A stretch of DNA of 64,000 nt from a bacterium (GCA_021786295.1 JAJYNO010000017.1:1-64000); one strand, 5' to 3'. Shown: positions 43,067-52,669, counted from the first letter of the stretch. Translations and numbers: made by a program. The notes: generated by a model from the letters alone, not told the origin.

Positions 43067-44410
43067 ATGTGCGGAATATTCGGCATAACGGACAATAGGG
43101 ACGCGTCGCGGCTGGCCTACGTCGGGCTGTTCACGCTGCAGCACCGGGGGCAGGAGTCCGCCGGGCTCGTCACGGACGACCACGGCTCGCTCAGGCACTA
43201 CGCGGGAATGGGGCTGGTCAACGAGGTCTTCAACAACTACGTGCTGGCCCAGCTCGACGGGCGCAACGCCATAGGCCACATCCGCTACTCCACCGCCGGC
43301 TCCAGCCACATCAAGAACGCGCAGCCGCTGGTGCTGAACTCCTGCCTCGGCGCGGTGGCCGTGGCGCACAACGGCAACATCACGAACGCGGACGCCCTGA
43401 AGACGAAGCTTCAGAAGGAGGGGGCGATCTTTCAGTCCTCCAGCGACAGCGAGGTGATCCTGCACCTGGCGGCCCGCTACCGCGGCCGCACGCTCGAGGA
43501 CACGCTGGCCCGGAACCTGCCGAAGCTCTCCGGCGCCTACGCTTTCCTGTTCCTGGCGCCGGGCAAGGTGATAGGCGCCCGCGACCCGTACGGCTACCGC
43601 CCGCTGGTGCTCGGAAAAATCGGGAGGTCCTACGTTCTGGCCTCCGAGACCTGCGCGATCGACGTGGCGGGGGGCAAGGTGCTGCGCGAGGTGGAGCCGG
43701 GCGAGATGGTGGTCATCTCCGGAGGCAGGCTGAAGTCCCGCCGCTTCGCCCCCGTGAAGAGGTTCACGCGCTGCATCTTCGAGCAGGTCTACTTCGCCAG
43801 GCCGGACTCGGTGGTGGCGGGCCGTTCGGTGCAGACCGCCCGCTACGAGATAGGGGCCATGCTCGCCCGCGAGCTCGCCGGCGTGAAAGCGGACCTGGTC
43901 AGCGGAGTGCCGGATTCCGGCACGGTCTACGCGCTGGGCTACGCCAAGGAGTCCGGCATCCCCTACCAGACCGTTTTCATGCGCAACCACTATACCGGCC
44001 GCTCCTTCATCCAGCCGGACCAGCGCCTGCGCGAGTTCACGGCCCACCTGAAGCTCGCCCCTATAAGGGACGTGATAAAGGGCAAGACCATCATCCTGAT
44101 AGACGACTCGCTGGTGCGAGGGACCACCTCGCGCAAGATAGTAAAGAACCTCAAGCGGGCCGGCGCGAAGAAGGTCATTATGGCCATAGCTTCCCCGCCG
44201 ATCGTCTCGCCTTGCTATTTCGGCATAGACACACCGACGAAGCGCGAGCTCATCGCCAACCAGCTGGACCTGGAGGGGATAAGGCGCTTCATCGGCGCGG
44301 ACGCGCTGCGTTATCTCAGCCTGCCCAGCCTGGTGGAGGCCTGCGGCGGCCACAAGGACAGGGACTTCTGCGTGTCCTGCTTCACCGGTAAGTACATGGA
44401 GGGGCTGTGA
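43067..44410 (+). CDS. purF: Amidophosphoribosyltransferase
   Basis: The 447-residue enzyme starts MCGIFGI, so the N-terminal nucleophile Cys2 is exposed by methionine removal without a propeptide. The glutaminase domain contains GHIRYSTAG and HNGNITN. The phosphoribosyltransferase domain contains the PRPP motif IILIDDSLVRGTTS. Late cysteines (CYFGIDTP, DFCVSCFTG) match the [4Fe-4S]-bearing Bacillus-type enzymes. It commits PRPP to purine synthesis. The stop overlaps the GTG start of purD. Confidence 0.97.
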   Translation: MCGIFGITDNRDASRLAYVGLFTLQHRGQESAGLVTDDHGSLRHYAGMGLVNEVFNNYVLAQLDGRNAIGHIRYSTAGSSHIKNAQPLVLNSCLGAVAVAHNGNITNADALKTKLQKEGAIFQSSSDSEVILHLAARYRGRTLEDTLARNLPKLSGAYAFLFLAPGKVIGARDPYGYRPLVLGKIGRSYVLASETCAIDVAGGKVLREVEPGEMVVISGGRLKSRRFAPVKRFTRCIFEQVYFARPDSVVAGRSVQTARYEIGAMLARELAGVKADLVSGVPDSGTVYALGYAKESGIPYQTVFMRNHYTGRSFIQPDQRLREFTAHLKLAPIRDVIKGKTIILIDDSLVRGTTSRKIVKNLKRAGAKKVIMAIASPPIVSPCYFGIDTPTKRELIANQLDLEGIRRFIGADALRYLSLPSLVEACGGHKDRDFCVSCFTGKYMEGL

Positions 44411-45657
44411 ACGTATTGATCATCGGTTCCGGCGGCCGCGAGCACGCGCTGGCGTGGAAGATAAAGCAGAGCCCGATACTGGGCAGGCTGCACTGTATAC
44501 CTGGGTCCGCGGCCATAGCCGAGCTCGCGGCCTGCCCGCCGGTGAAGCAGGAGGACCACGACGGCATCTGCGGCTACTGCCTGGCTGAGAAGATAGACCT
44601 CGTCGTGGTGGGCCCGGAGGCCCCGCTGGCCAAAGGTCTTTCCGATTTCCTCTCGGCCAAGGGAATAAAGGTGTTCGGCCCTTCCCGGCGCGGGGCGATG
44701 CTGGAGGCCTCCAAGCAGTTCGCTAAGGAGTTCATGGACCGCAACGACATCCCTACCGCAGGGTTCACCGTGCTCTATTCCCCGGTGTTCGCCAGGGAGA
44801 AGATAAGGTCGGCGAAGGAATATCCGGTGGTCATCAAGGCGGACGGCCTGGCGGCCGGTAAAGGCGTGCGCATATGCAGGAACGAGGAAGAGGCGCTGGC
44901 CGCCGTGGAGGACTTCATGGAGCGGCGCATTTTCGGCGCCGCGGGCTCCAAGGTCGTCATGGAGGAGTTCCTGACAGGGAGGGAGGCCTCCATCATGGCC
45001 CTGACAGACGGCGAGAGCGCGCTGCTGCTGCCGGCCGCGCGCGACCACAAGCGCCTGCTGGACGGCGACGCAGGACCGAACACGGGCGGCATGGGCGCAG
45101 TCTGCCCGGCGGAGATACCGGAAGCGGACATGGAAGCCGTCAGGACGCTGGTGGTCCGGCGTTTCCTGGACGGCATAAAGCGGGAGCGCATCCCTTTCCG
45201 CGGCGTCATCTACGCCGGGCTTATGTTCACGCCGCGCGGTCCCAGGGTGCTGGAGTTCAACGTGCGCTTCGGGGACCCGGAGACCCAGGCCGTCATGCCA
45301 GCTCTCAGGAGCGACCTGCTGCCGCTGCTGGCCGCCTGCGCCGGAGGGAGCCTGGAGGGCAGGGGGCTCGAACTGGAGGATGGGGTCTGCGTCTCGGTGG
45401 TGGCCGCCGCGGCCGGCTACCCGGACGCCCCGGAGAAGGGCAGGGGCATCACCGGCCTTTACGCGCCGGCCGAAGGGGTGCACGTTTTTCACGCCGGCAC
45501 CGTCAAGAAGGACGACGCCTACGAGACAGCCGGCGGACGCGTGCTCGCCGTCACTGCCCGCGGCAGGGACGTCGCTGACGCCAGGCAGAAGGCCTACGCC
45601 GCCCTGGCAGGCATAAAGTTCGACGGCATGCAGTACCGGAAGGACATAGGGCTTTGA
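44407..45657 (+). CDS. purD: Phosphoribosylamine-glycine ligase (GAR synthetase)
   Basis: This 416-residue ATP-grasp enzyme has NVLIIGSGGREHALAWK at the N-terminus, VVIKADGLAAGKGV in the ATP-binding domain, GPNTGGMGAVCP and VLEFNVRFGDPETQAVMP at the metal and nucleotide sites. The start is a GTG that overlaps the purF stop. It uses glycine, and the glycine cleavage genes at the other end of the window draw on the same pool. Length and motifs are standard. purM follows 10 bases later. Confidence 0.97.
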   Translation: MNVLIIGSGGREHALAWKIKQSPILGRLHCIPGSAAIAELAACPPVKQEDHDGICGYCLAEKIDLVVVGPEAPLAKGLSDFLSAKGIKVFGPSRRGAMLEASKQFAKEFMDRNDIPTAGFTVLYSPVFAREKIRSAKEYPVVIKADGLAAGKGVRICRNEEEALAAVEDFMERRIFGAAGSKVVMEEFLTGREASIMALTDGESALLLPAARDHKRLLDGDAGPNTGGMGAVCPAEIPEADMEAVRTLVVRRFLDGIKRERIPFRGVIYAGLMFTPRGPRVLEFNVRFGDPETQAVMPALRSDLLPLLAACAGGSLEGRGLELEDGVCVSVVAAAAGYPDAPEKGRGITGLYAPAEGVHVFHAGTVKKDDAYETAGGRVLAVTARGRDVADARQKAYAALAGIKFDGMQYRKDIGL

Positions 45658-45667
45658 CGGAGGAAAG

Positions 45668-46636
45668 ATGACCACCTACAAGAAGAGCGGCGTGGATATA
45701 AAGCTGGCCGACAAGTTCACGGAGTTCCTCGAGAGGAAATCCAAGGCCATAGGCGGCTTCGCCGGGCTGCTCAGCATCCCGGAGACGCGCGGCGAATACA
45801 GCCTGGTCGCCTCCACCGACGGCGTGGGCACCAAGCTCAAGCTCGCCTTCCTCCTGGACAGGCACGACACTATCGGGATAGACCTCGTCGCCATGTGCGT
45901 CAACGACCTGGTCTGCTGCGGCGCCAGGCCCATGCTGTTCCTGGACTACTACGCCACCGGCCGGCTCGATCTGGCCCGCTCCAAGAAGATCATCGAGGGC
46001 ATCCTTGAAGGCTGCCGGCAGGGGGAGTCGGCGCTGCTCGGCGGCGAGACCGCGGAGATGCCGGGCTTCTACCAGGCGGGGGAATACGACCTCGCCGGCT
46101 TTTCGGTCGGCATAGTCAGGAACTCCGAGGTGATAGACGGCCGCAAGGTGCGCCCCGGCGACGTCCTCGTAGGCCTGCCGTCCACCGGCTTCCACTCCAA
46201 CGGCTTCTCGCTCGTCCGCAAGGTGCTGGGCGACAAAAAACTGCTCGAAAAGTACGCCGCCCGGCTGCTGACCCCGACGAAGATCTACGTGAAGGACGTT
46301 AACAGGCTGCGCGCCGCGCTGCGCAGGCAGGGCCACGACGTGCTCGCCCTCGCGCACATCACGGGCTCCGGCATACCCGGCAACCTGCCGCGGGTGCTGC
46401 CGAAGGGCATGGGCGCGCTGGTCCTGAAGAAGTCCTGGGAAGTCCCTCCCATCATGCGCGAGATACAGCGCCTGGGCGCCATCCCGGAGCGCGACATGTG
46501 GGACTCCTTCAACATGGGGCTGGGCATGATAGCGGTCATGCGCCCCGCCGCGGCGAAGACCGCGCTGAGAACGCTGAAAGGAGCGGTCGTGGTCGGTGAG
46601 ATCGTGAAAGGGAAGAACGAAGTCATCGTGAGGTAA
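45668..46636 (+). CDS. purM: Phosphoribosylformylglycinamidine cyclo-ligase (AIR synthetase)
   Basis: The 322-residue protein has the PurM signatures STDGVGTKLKLAF, IGIDLVAMCVNDL, GGETAEMPGFYQ and GLPSTGFHSNGFSL. It closes the imidazole ring of AIR using ATP. The gene carries GAGGAAAG just before the ATG. A 52-base gap with GGAGG precedes the purN-purH fusion gene. Confidence 0.97.
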   Translation: MTTYKKSGVDIKLADKFTEFLERKSKAIGGFAGLLSIPETRGEYSLVASTDGVGTKLKLAFLLDRHDTIGIDLVAMCVNDLVCCGARPMLFLDYYATGRLDLARSKKIIEGILEGCRQGESALLGGETAEMPGFYQAGEYDLAGFSVGIVRNSEVIDGRKVRPGDVLVGLPSTGFHSNGFSLVRKVLGDKKLLEKYAARLLTPTKIYVKDVNRLRAALRRQGHDVLALAHITGSGIPGNLPRVLPKGMGALVLKKSWEVPPIMREIQRLGAIPERDMWDSFNMGLGMIAVMRPAAAKTALRTLKGAVVVGEIVKGKNEVIVR

Positions 46637-46688
46637 TGTCCAGAGGGGCCAGGGGTATTTCACCGGGCGCCCAAAATAAAGGAGGCCT

Positions 46689-48848
46689 ATGAAAAATATC
46701 GTGGTATTCGCTTCGGGCGGCGGGACGAACCTGCAGGCGCTGATGGACGCCTGCAGGGAAGGGCGGATAGACGGCAGGATAACTCTCGTGGTCTCCAGCC
46801 GGAAGGAGGCGGGCGCGCTGCTGAGGGCCGAGAAGGGCGGCATCGCGGCGCGCGCGGCTGAGCCCAAGGATTTCGCCCCCGGCAACCACGACGAGTACCT
46901 CGCCTCGCTCTGCCTGGACCATAAGGCCGACCTGATCTGCCTGGCCGGCTACATGCTCAAACTTGGGCCGAAGATGCTGGCCGAGTACAAAGGCCGCATC
47001 CTCAACGTGCACCCCGCCCTGCTGCCCTCCTTCGGAGGCAAGGGCTACTACGGCATGAAGGTGCACGAGGCCGTGCTGGCGGCGGGGGTGAAGGTCACCG
47101 GGGCCACTGTGCATTTCGTGGACGAGAACTACGACCGCGGCCCCATCGCGCTGCAGCAGCCGGTCCCGGTGCTTCAGGGCGATACCCCCGAGACCCTGGC
47201 TGCGCGGGTGAATTCCGCGGAGCTCGCGATATATCCTAAAGCGGCCGCGCTTTTCTGCGCAGGCCGGCTCAGGATGAACGAAGGGCGGGCGGAACTTCTC
47301 CCTCCTGGGCCGGAGACCGGGAAGGTCCGCCGCGCGCTGATCTCGGTCTCGGATAAGACCGGCCTGCTCGACTTCGCCAGGGGCCTGGCGGGGGAAGGCG
47401 TGGAACTGGTCTCCACCTCTGGGACCTACCGGACGCTCAGGGAGGCCGGGGTGCCTGTTCGCGCCCTCGAGACGCTGACCGGTTTCCCCGAGATGCTGGA
47501 CGGCCGCGTGAAGACGCTGCACCCCATGGTGCACGGGGGCATACTCTACAGGCGGGACGACCCCGGGCACGCGGAGACCGTTTTCAGATTCGGAATAGAG
47601 CCGCTGGATATGGTGGTGGTGAACCTCTACCCCTTCGCGGAGACGGCCAAAAAGGCCGCTCCCTGGTCCGACGAGCTGACAGAGAACATCGACATCGGCG
47701 GCGTGGCTCTGCTGCGGGCCGCCGCCAAGAACTGGAGGTCCGTCGCCGTGCTGACCTCGCCTGAGGATTATGGCCCGGTGCTGGCCGCGCTTTCGGAGGG
47801 CAAGGGCGCTCTGCCGCCGGAGCTACTGAGGTCGCTTTCGCTGAAGGCCTTCTCGCATACCGCCTCCTACGACGGCGAGATAAGCCGGACGCTCTCGCCT
47901 TCGGCCGTCTTCCCGGAGAGGCTGGAGATACGCCTCAACAAGCTGCGCGACCTGCGCTACGGCGAGAACCCGCACCAGGCCTGCGCGCTGTACTCGCGCA
48001 GGGAGGTTCCTCCTTTCAGGCAGCTGCAGGGCAAGGAGCTGTCGTTCAACAATATTTTGGACGCCTACGGCACCTGGCAGGCGGTGCAGGAATTCGACAA
48101 GCCGGCTTCCGTTATCTTCAAGCACGTGACCCCGTGCGGCGTCGGCACCGGAGCCGATGTCGCCGAGGCCTTCGAGAGGGCCTGGAGCTCCGACCCGCTG
48201 TCGGCCTTCGGCGGCATCATAGCGGTCAACAGGGAACTGGACGGCCGCATAGCCGAGTTCCTTTCCAGGAAGTTCGTCGAGGTAATCTGCGCGCCGGATT
48301 ACGACGAGAAAGCCCTGCAGGTCTTCGCCAGGAAGACCAATCTGCGCCTGCTCAGGTGGGAGCCTTTCCCGAAAGGGCACCGGGTGCTCCGCTCGGTGGG
48401 AGAGGAGGTCCTGGTCAGCGGCGAGGACGACAGGCTGCTGGGGGAGAGGTGGGAGACGGTCACCAGGCGCAAGCCTACGCCCGGGGAAGAGGAGGCCCTG
48501 CGCTTCGCCTGGACGGCCGCCAAGTACGTGCGCTCCAACGCCATAGTCTTTTCCGACGCGTGCCGTACCGTCGGGATAGGCGCCGGCCAGATGTCGCGCC
48601 TGGACGCGGTCTTCATGGCCGGCCACAAGTACGAGGCCTATCTGAAGGACAATCCCAGGCCTGAGACCATGGTCATGGCCTCCGACGCCTTCTTCCCTTT
48701 CCCCGACGCGCTGGAGGAGGGGGTGAAGGCAGGCGCCACCGCCGTGGTGCAGCCGGGCGGCTCGGTGAAGGACAAGGACGTGATCGAGGCGGCGGACAGG
48801 CTGGGCGTGGCGATGGTGCTGACCGGCATGCGCCACTTCAGGCACTGA
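46689..48848 (+). CDS. purNH: PurN-PurH fusion: GAR transformylase plus AICAR transformylase/IMP cyclohydrolase
   Basis: This single 719-residue frame encodes two normally separate proteins. Residues 1 to about 190 are PurN ([62 protein letters not shown]). Residues from about 208 are PurH, with the IMP cyclohydrolase start [32 protein letters not shown], and the transformylase segments YGENPHQAC and FKHVTPCG. The last replaces the more usual KHxNPCG Asn with Thr. Both folate-dependent formyl transfers of the pathway would thus be on one chain. A short 17-residue linker joins the domains. There is no stop or frameshift between them. Confidence 0.95.
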   Translation: MKNIVVFASGGGTNLQALMDACREGRIDGRITLVVSSRKEAGALLRAEKGGIAARAAEPKDFAPGNHDEYLASLCLDHKADLICLAGYMLKLGPKMLAEYKGRILNVHPALLPSFGGKGYYGMKVHEAVLAAGVKVTGATVHFVDENYDRGPIALQQPVPVLQGDTPETLAARVNSAELAIYPKAAALFCAGRLRMNEGRAELLPPGPETGKVRRALISVSDKTGLLDFARGLAGEGVELVSTSGTYRTLREAGVPVRALETLTGFPEMLDGRVKTLHPMVHGGILYRRDDPGHAETVFRFGIEPLDMVVVNLYPFAETAKKAAPWSDELTENIDIGGVALLRAAAKNWRSVAVLTSPEDYGPVLAALSEGKGALPPELLRSLSLKAFSHTASYDGEISRTLSPSAVFPERLEIRLNKLRDLRYGENPHQACALYSRREVPPFRQLQGKELSFNNILDAYGTWQAVQEFDKPASVIFKHVTPCGVGTGADVAEAFERAWSSDPLSAFGGIIAVNRELDGRIAEFLSRKFVEVICAPDYDEKALQVFARKTNLRLLRWEPFPKGHRVLRSVGEEVLVSGEDDRLLGERWETVTRRKPTPGEEEALRFAWTAAKYVRSNAIVFSDACRTVGIGAGQMSRLDAVFMAGHKYEAYLKDNPRPETMVMASDAFFPFPDALEEGVKAGATAVVQPGGSVKDKDVIEAADRLGVAMVLTGMRHFRH

Positions 48849-48851
48849 AGG

Positions 48852-49946
48852 TCATTCGGCGGCGGGGAAGTAGAACGTGAAGACGGCCCCGCCCTCCCTG
48901 CGGTTGGCGGCGAAGACGTGGCCGTTGTTCTGCGTGACGATGCCGTAGACGGAGGACAAGCCGAGCCCGGTGCCTTTGCCCTTTGGTTTGGTCGTGAAGA
49001 AGGGCTCGAAGATGCGCGGAAGGACTTCCTTCGGGATGCCGGGGCCCGTGTCCGAGAATTCCAGCACGGAGTAGCGTTCCCCCAGCAGGTTCTGCGGCAC
49101 GCCGTCGGGCCCGGCGTTATAGGTCTTTATCATTATCCCGCCCCGGCCTTCCATGGCGTCGCGGGCGTTAACGGCCAGGTTCATGACGGCCTGCTTGAAA
49201 TGCTCTGGTTCGATCTTCGCCCCGGCCAGGTCGCCGGAGAGGGAGTAGGCGACGGAGATGTTCTTGCCCAGCAGTCCGTCCAGCAGCGGCTTCAGCTCGT
49301 TGAGCGGGGCGTTCAGCGTGGTCAGCACCGGGCGGCTCTCGTGCCGGCGCGCGAAGACCATCAGGTTCTTGATGAGCGCGGAGGACTCCTTGGAGGAGCG
49401 GAGTATCTCGACGGCGAGCTTGTTGCCGACCGAGCCTTCCTTCAGTTCCTCCATGATCAGCTCCATGGAGCCGATGATGACGGTGAGCAGGTTGTTGAAA
49501 TCGTGCGAGATCTGCCCCGCCAGCAGGCCGAGCGACTCCATCTTCTGGCTCTGGTTGAGCTGCTCTTCCAGCTGCAGCTCGCGGGTCACGTCCCGGCGCG
49601 TGGAGAAGTAATACCTGATGTTCCCGTCCGCGTCCCTGACCGGGCAGATGCGCTGCTCGTCCACGTACGTGGTGCCGTCCTTGCGGCGGTTTACGAGCCG
49701 GCCGCTCCAATGCCTGCCGGAGCGTATCGTAGACCAGAGTTCGTGGTAGAAAGCGCGGCTCATCTGCCCGCTCTTGAGCAGGCTGGGTTTCTGGCCCACG
49801 GCCTCCCCGCGGGAGTAGCCGGTCAGTTCCTCGAAGGCCGGATTGACGTAGAGGATGGTGCCCGAAGAGTCAGTCAGGAAGAACACCTCGCAGCTCTGGG
49901 CCAGCGCGGTGGCCAGCAGCTCGCGGATCTCGGGTCTTGTCTCCAT
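48852..49946 (-). CDS. PAS-domain sensor histidine kinase
   Basis: The 364-residue soluble kinase has a PAS domain (about 15-125, [20 protein letters not shown], with a PAC segment ending [12 protein letters not shown]). The H-box is [10 protein letters not shown], the N-box [10 protein letters not shown], and the catalytic loop [13 protein letters not shown]. No membrane helix or receiver is present. It lies on the opposite strand between purNH and purB and ends 3 bases from the purNH stop. Its kinase core is close to that of the hybrid kinase at 31020-34133. A single-receiver protein 3 kb away (52670-53038) is a possible partner. Confidence 0.92.
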   Translation of the reverse strand: METRPEIRELLATALAQSCEVFFLTDSSGTILYVNPAFEELTGYSRGEAVGQKPSLLKSGQMSRAFYHELWSTIRSGRHWSGRLVNRRKDGTTYVDEQRICPVRDADGNIRYYFSTRRDVTRELQLEEQLNQSQKMESLGLLAGQISHDFNNLLTVIIGSMELIMEELKEGSVGNKLAVEILRSSKESSALIKNLMVFARRHESRPVLTTLNAPLNELKPLLDGLLGKNISVAYSLSGDLAGAKIEPEHFKQAVMNLAVNARDAMEGRGGIMIKTYNAGPDGVPQNLLGERYSVLEFSDTGPGIPKEVLPRIFEPFFTTKPKGKGTGLGLSSVYGIVTQNNGHVFAANRREGGAVFTFYFPAAE

Positions 49947-49971
49947 AGCGATATTGTATCAAAACTTATGA

Positions 49972-50001
49972 TTTCCACGGCTTCCCCTATTTTGCTAGAA
50001 T
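49972..50001 (+). promoter_or_regulatory. Candidate purB promoter with extended -10
   Basis: TGCTAGAAT (49993-50001) is an extended -10 element of the type TGn-TAGAAT. A weak -35, TTTCCA, lies 18 bp upstream (49972-49977). Start of transcription would fall near 50008, just before the leader hairpin of purB. Confidence 0.5.
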
Positions 50002-50013
50002 TAGTTGCAAGAC

Positions 50014-50058
50014 CCCGTTCCGGGCTGTTCTTGCGAACAGCGGAACGGGTTTCTTTTT
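50014..50058 (+). terminator. Terminator-like hairpin in the purB leader, possible attenuator
   Basis: CCCGTTCCG (50014-50022) pairs with CGGAACGGG (50041-50049), and inside it CTGTTC (50025-50030) pairs with GAACAG (50035-50040) around a TTGC loop. TTTCTTTTT follows at 50050-50058. This is a textbook intrinsic terminator, but it sits 10 bases before the purB start codon and downstream of the only promoter candidate. Its last T overlaps the Shine-Dalgarno region. The upstream gene is divergent, so the hairpin cannot be serving it. Confidence 0.75.
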
Positions 50059-50067
50059 GGAGGGTTC

Positions 50068-51453
50068 ATGCCTGAGCGCAGCATCAACGCCGCAAGTCCT
50101 CTGGACGGCAGGTACGCCGGCAAGACCGGCCGCCTGCCGGAACTGGCCGGCGAGGCCGGACTGGCCCGCTACAGGGCGCTGGTGGAGTGCCGCTACCTGG
50201 CCAGGCTCTGCGCGACCCCTGGAGTAAGGGCCCGCCGCCTGAAACCGGCGGAAAAGAAGTTCCTGGAGAGGCTGCCGCGCCTCACCGACGCGCAGGTGCG
50301 CGAGATCATAGCGATAGAGGAGAAGGGCCTCGGCGGCGTCCCGGCTACTCGCCACGACGTGAAGGCGGTTGAGTACTTCATCAAGTCGCGCCTGCGCCGC
50401 GCCGGCATGGGGGACTTGCTGGAGCTGGTCCATTTCGGTCTCACCTCCGAGGACGTCAACAATATCTCCTACGCGCTGATGCTGCGGGACATGCTGCGCG
50501 GCGAGCTGCTGCCTGCCCTGGACGCCGTGCTGGCGGAGCTGGACTCGCTCGCCATGAGATACGCCGAGGCTCCGCTGCTGGCCCGCACGCACGGCCAGCC
50601 GGCCGTGCCGACGACCTTCGGCAAGGAGTTCCGCGTCTTCCACGCCAGGCTTTCCCGCCAGGTCTCGCAGCTGAAGGCGGCGCGGATCTGCGCCAAGCTC
50701 AACGGCGCCTCCGGCAACTACAACGCGCACCAGGCCGCCTATCCGGGGGTGGACTGGCGCGGGTTCTCCCGCGGGTTCGTGGAGAGTTTCGGCGGGCTGG
50801 AGTACAATCCGTTCACCACGCAGATAGAACCGCACGACTCCTACGCCGAGCTCTTCGACGCGCTGCGCCGCGCCAACACCATACTTATCGGCTTCAGCCA
50901 GGACATGTGGCGCTACATCTCGGCCGGCCTGGCGAAGCAGAAGGCCGTGGCCGGGGAGGTGGGGTCCTCCACTATGCCGCAGAAGGTGAACCCGATACAC
51001 TTCGAGAACGCCGAGGGCAACCTGGGCCTGGCGAACGCGCTGCTCGGCTTTTTCTCGGCCAAGCTGCCCGTTTCGCGGCTGCAGCGCGATCTCTCCGATT
51101 CCACGGTGGAACGCAACTTCGGGGCCGCTTTCGGCCACTGCCTGTCGGCCTATTCTTCGCTGCTGACCGGGCTCTCGCGAGTCTCTCCGGACCCGGCCGC
51201 GGCGCGGGCGGAACTCGAGGCCCATCCGGAGGTCGTCGCCGAGGGCATCCAGACCGTTCTGCGCCGCGAGCGCGCCGGCCGGCCTTACGAACTGCTCAGC
51301 AAGTTCACGCGCGGCAGGGCGGTCGCCGAAGGGGAAATGAGGGATTTTATAGACGGCCTCGAGCTCGGGCCCGAAGTAAAGGCGGAACTCAAAGGCTTGA
51401 CGCCCCTTAAGTACACGGGGCTTGCGGCGAAACTGGCAAAACAGCGGAGGTAA
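50068..51453 (+). CDS. purB: Adenylosuccinate lyase
   Basis: The 461-residue enzyme belongs to the fumarase/aspartase superfamily, E. coli PurB branch. It has SPLDGRYAGK at the N-terminus, HFGLTSEDVNNISYALML, RTHGQPAVPTTFGKE, and the mobile signature loop GEVGSSTMPQKVNPIHFENAEGN (around residue 293). It catalyses two steps: SAICAR to AICAR and adenylosuccinate to AMP. The ATG at 50068 follows GGAGGG; a longer in-frame start at 50005 would translate the leader hairpin and is rejected. The stop is adjacent to purA. Confidence 0.96.
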   Translation: MPERSINAASPLDGRYAGKTGRLPELAGEAGLARYRALVECRYLARLCATPGVRARRLKPAEKKFLERLPRLTDAQVREIIAIEEKGLGGVPATRHDVKAVEYFIKSRLRRAGMGDLLELVHFGLTSEDVNNISYALMLRDMLRGELLPALDAVLAELDSLAMRYAEAPLLARTHGQPAVPTTFGKEFRVFHARLSRQVSQLKAARICAKLNGASGNYNAHQAAYPGVDWRGFSRGFVESFGGLEYNPFTTQIEPHDSYAELFDALRRANTILIGFSQDMWRYISAGLAKQKAVAGEVGSSTMPQKVNPIHFENAEGNLGLANALLGFFSAKLPVSRLQRDLSDSTVERNFGAAFGHCLSAYSSLLTGLSRVSPDPAAARAELEAHPEVVAEGIQTVLRRERAGRPYELLSKFTRGRAVAEGEMRDFIDGLELGPEVKAELKGLTPLKYTGLAAKLAKQRR

Positions 51454-51458
51454 TGGAC

Positions 51459-52478
51459 ATGCCCGTAGACATAGTGGTTGGCGGACAGGCAGGCGACGAG
51501 GGGAAAGGCAAGATAACGGCGTACCTCGCCGCTAAGAACGGTTACGATTATTCCATCCGTGTGGGCGGGCCAAACGCCGGCCATACGATCTTCTATAAGG
51601 ACAGGATCTATACGCTGAAAACCATGCCTGGCGGCTTCGTCAGCCGCCGCACGAAACTGGTGCTCGGCGCCGGCACCTACATAATCACCGGCTGGCTGGA
51701 GAAGGAGATAGCGCTGACCGGGGCCGGGGACCGCCTGATCATAGACCCGCACGCGGTTATAATAGAGCCCCGTCATACCGCCGCCGAGCGCGGCGACGCC
51801 CGCATGATGGGCAAGATAGGCAGCGTCGGCACCGGCCTAGGCGCCGCGGTCCGCGACCGCGTGGACCGCAAGAAGCTGCGCTTCGCCAAGGACGAGCCGC
51901 GACTGAAGAAGTACGTGAAGGACGTCCCGGAGCTGCTGAACAAGGCGCTGGCCAAGGGGTCCAGGATGCTGCTGGAGGGCACGCAGGGCATGAAGCTTTC
52001 CAATCTGCACGGCGAATACCCGTACGTGACCTCCAGGGACACCACCGCCTCCACTTTCATGGGCGAGGCGGGCCTCGGGCCCAAGTACGCCGGAGAGGTC
52101 TACGCCGTCTTCAAACCCTACGTCACGCGCGTCGGCCCCGGTTTCGTCGCCAGGGAGATGACGGACAGGAACAAGCTCGACAGGTACCACACCGCCGGCC
52201 GCGAGGTGGGCAGCGTCAGCGGCCGGCTGCGCCGCGTGGGCGAGTTCGAGCTGGACGTCGCGCTGCGGACGGTGCGGATAAATTCCGTTACGCGCCTGGC
52301 GATAACCCACATGGACATGCTGGACGGCGCCGACTTCGGCCGCGGCGTAAGGAGCTTCACCGGCGAGGCGAAGAGGTTCATGGGCACGCTGGCGAGGATC
52401 TGTGCGGTCTACCCCTACCCCAAGGTCTCGCTGATCTCGTACGGTCCCGGCCTCGAAGAGGTCCTGGAACTGGCGTAG
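51459..52478 (+). CDS. purA: Adenylosuccinate synthetase, short archaeal-like form
   Basis: The 339-residue protein is about 90 residues shorter than typical bacterial PurA. Catalytic elements are intact: GGQAGDEGKGK phosphate loop with its Asp, GGPNAGHTI with the general-acid His, IGSVGTGLGAA, LLEGTQGMKLSNLHG, YPYVTSRDTTAS and YVTRVGPGF. The size and the TSRDTTAS segment recall archaeal enzymes. It makes adenylosuccinate from IMP, aspartate and GTP. The ATG at 51459, 8 bases after GGAGG, is chosen over the ATG at 51453 that abuts the purB stop. It ends the purine cluster. Confidence 0.93.
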   Translation: MPVDIVVGGQAGDEGKGKITAYLAAKNGYDYSIRVGGPNAGHTIFYKDRIYTLKTMPGGFVSRRTKLVLGAGTYIITGWLEKEIALTGAGDRLIIDPHAVIIEPRHTAAERGDARMMGKIGSVGTGLGAAVRDRVDRKKLRFAKDEPRLKKYVKDVPELLNKALAKGSRMLLEGTQGMKLSNLHGEYPYVTSRDTTASTFMGEAGLGPKYAGEVYAVFKPYVTRVGPGFVAREMTDRNKLDRYHTAGREVGSVSGRLRRVGEFELDVALRTVRINSVTRLAITHMDMLDGADFGRGVRSFTGEAKRFMGTLARICAVYPYPKVSLISYGPGLEEVLELA

Positions 52479-52521
52479 CCGGGGAGGCCAGCCTCCGACG
52501 GCCGGCGTTTTAGCGCGGAGG

Positions 52522-52551
52522 TTTTCGGCGCGTTCGTAAAAATGCTATTAT
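52522..52551 (+). promoter_or_regulatory. Candidate tRNA promoter
   Basis: TATTAT (52546-52551) lies 24 bases before the tRNA 5' end, with TTTTCG 18 bp upstream (52522-52527). The AT-rich block is out of keeping with its surroundings and no other promoter signal is present between purA and the tRNA. Confidence 0.45.
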
Positions 52552-52575
52552 TAGAAGCGCAGCAGGACCACGTTT

Positions 52576-52647
52576 GCCGCGGTAGCTCAGTGGTAGAGCA
52601 CTGGTCTGAAAAACCAGGTGTCGCTGGTTCGATCCCAGCCCGCGGCA
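52576..52647 (+). tRNA. tRNA-Phe (GAA)
   Basis: A 72-base cloverleaf is formed. The acceptor stem GCCGCGG pairs with CCGCGGC and has discriminator A. The D arm is AGCTCAGTGGTAGAGC, and the anticodon stem CTGGT/ACCAG encloses loop CTGAAAA with anticodon GAA at 52608-52610. The T arm is CTGGTTCGATCCCAG. The terminal CCA is not encoded and must be added. It lies 22 bases before a receiver-domain gene. Confidence 0.96.
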
Positions 52648-52669
52648 TATCTTTTTTCAGGAGACGAGG

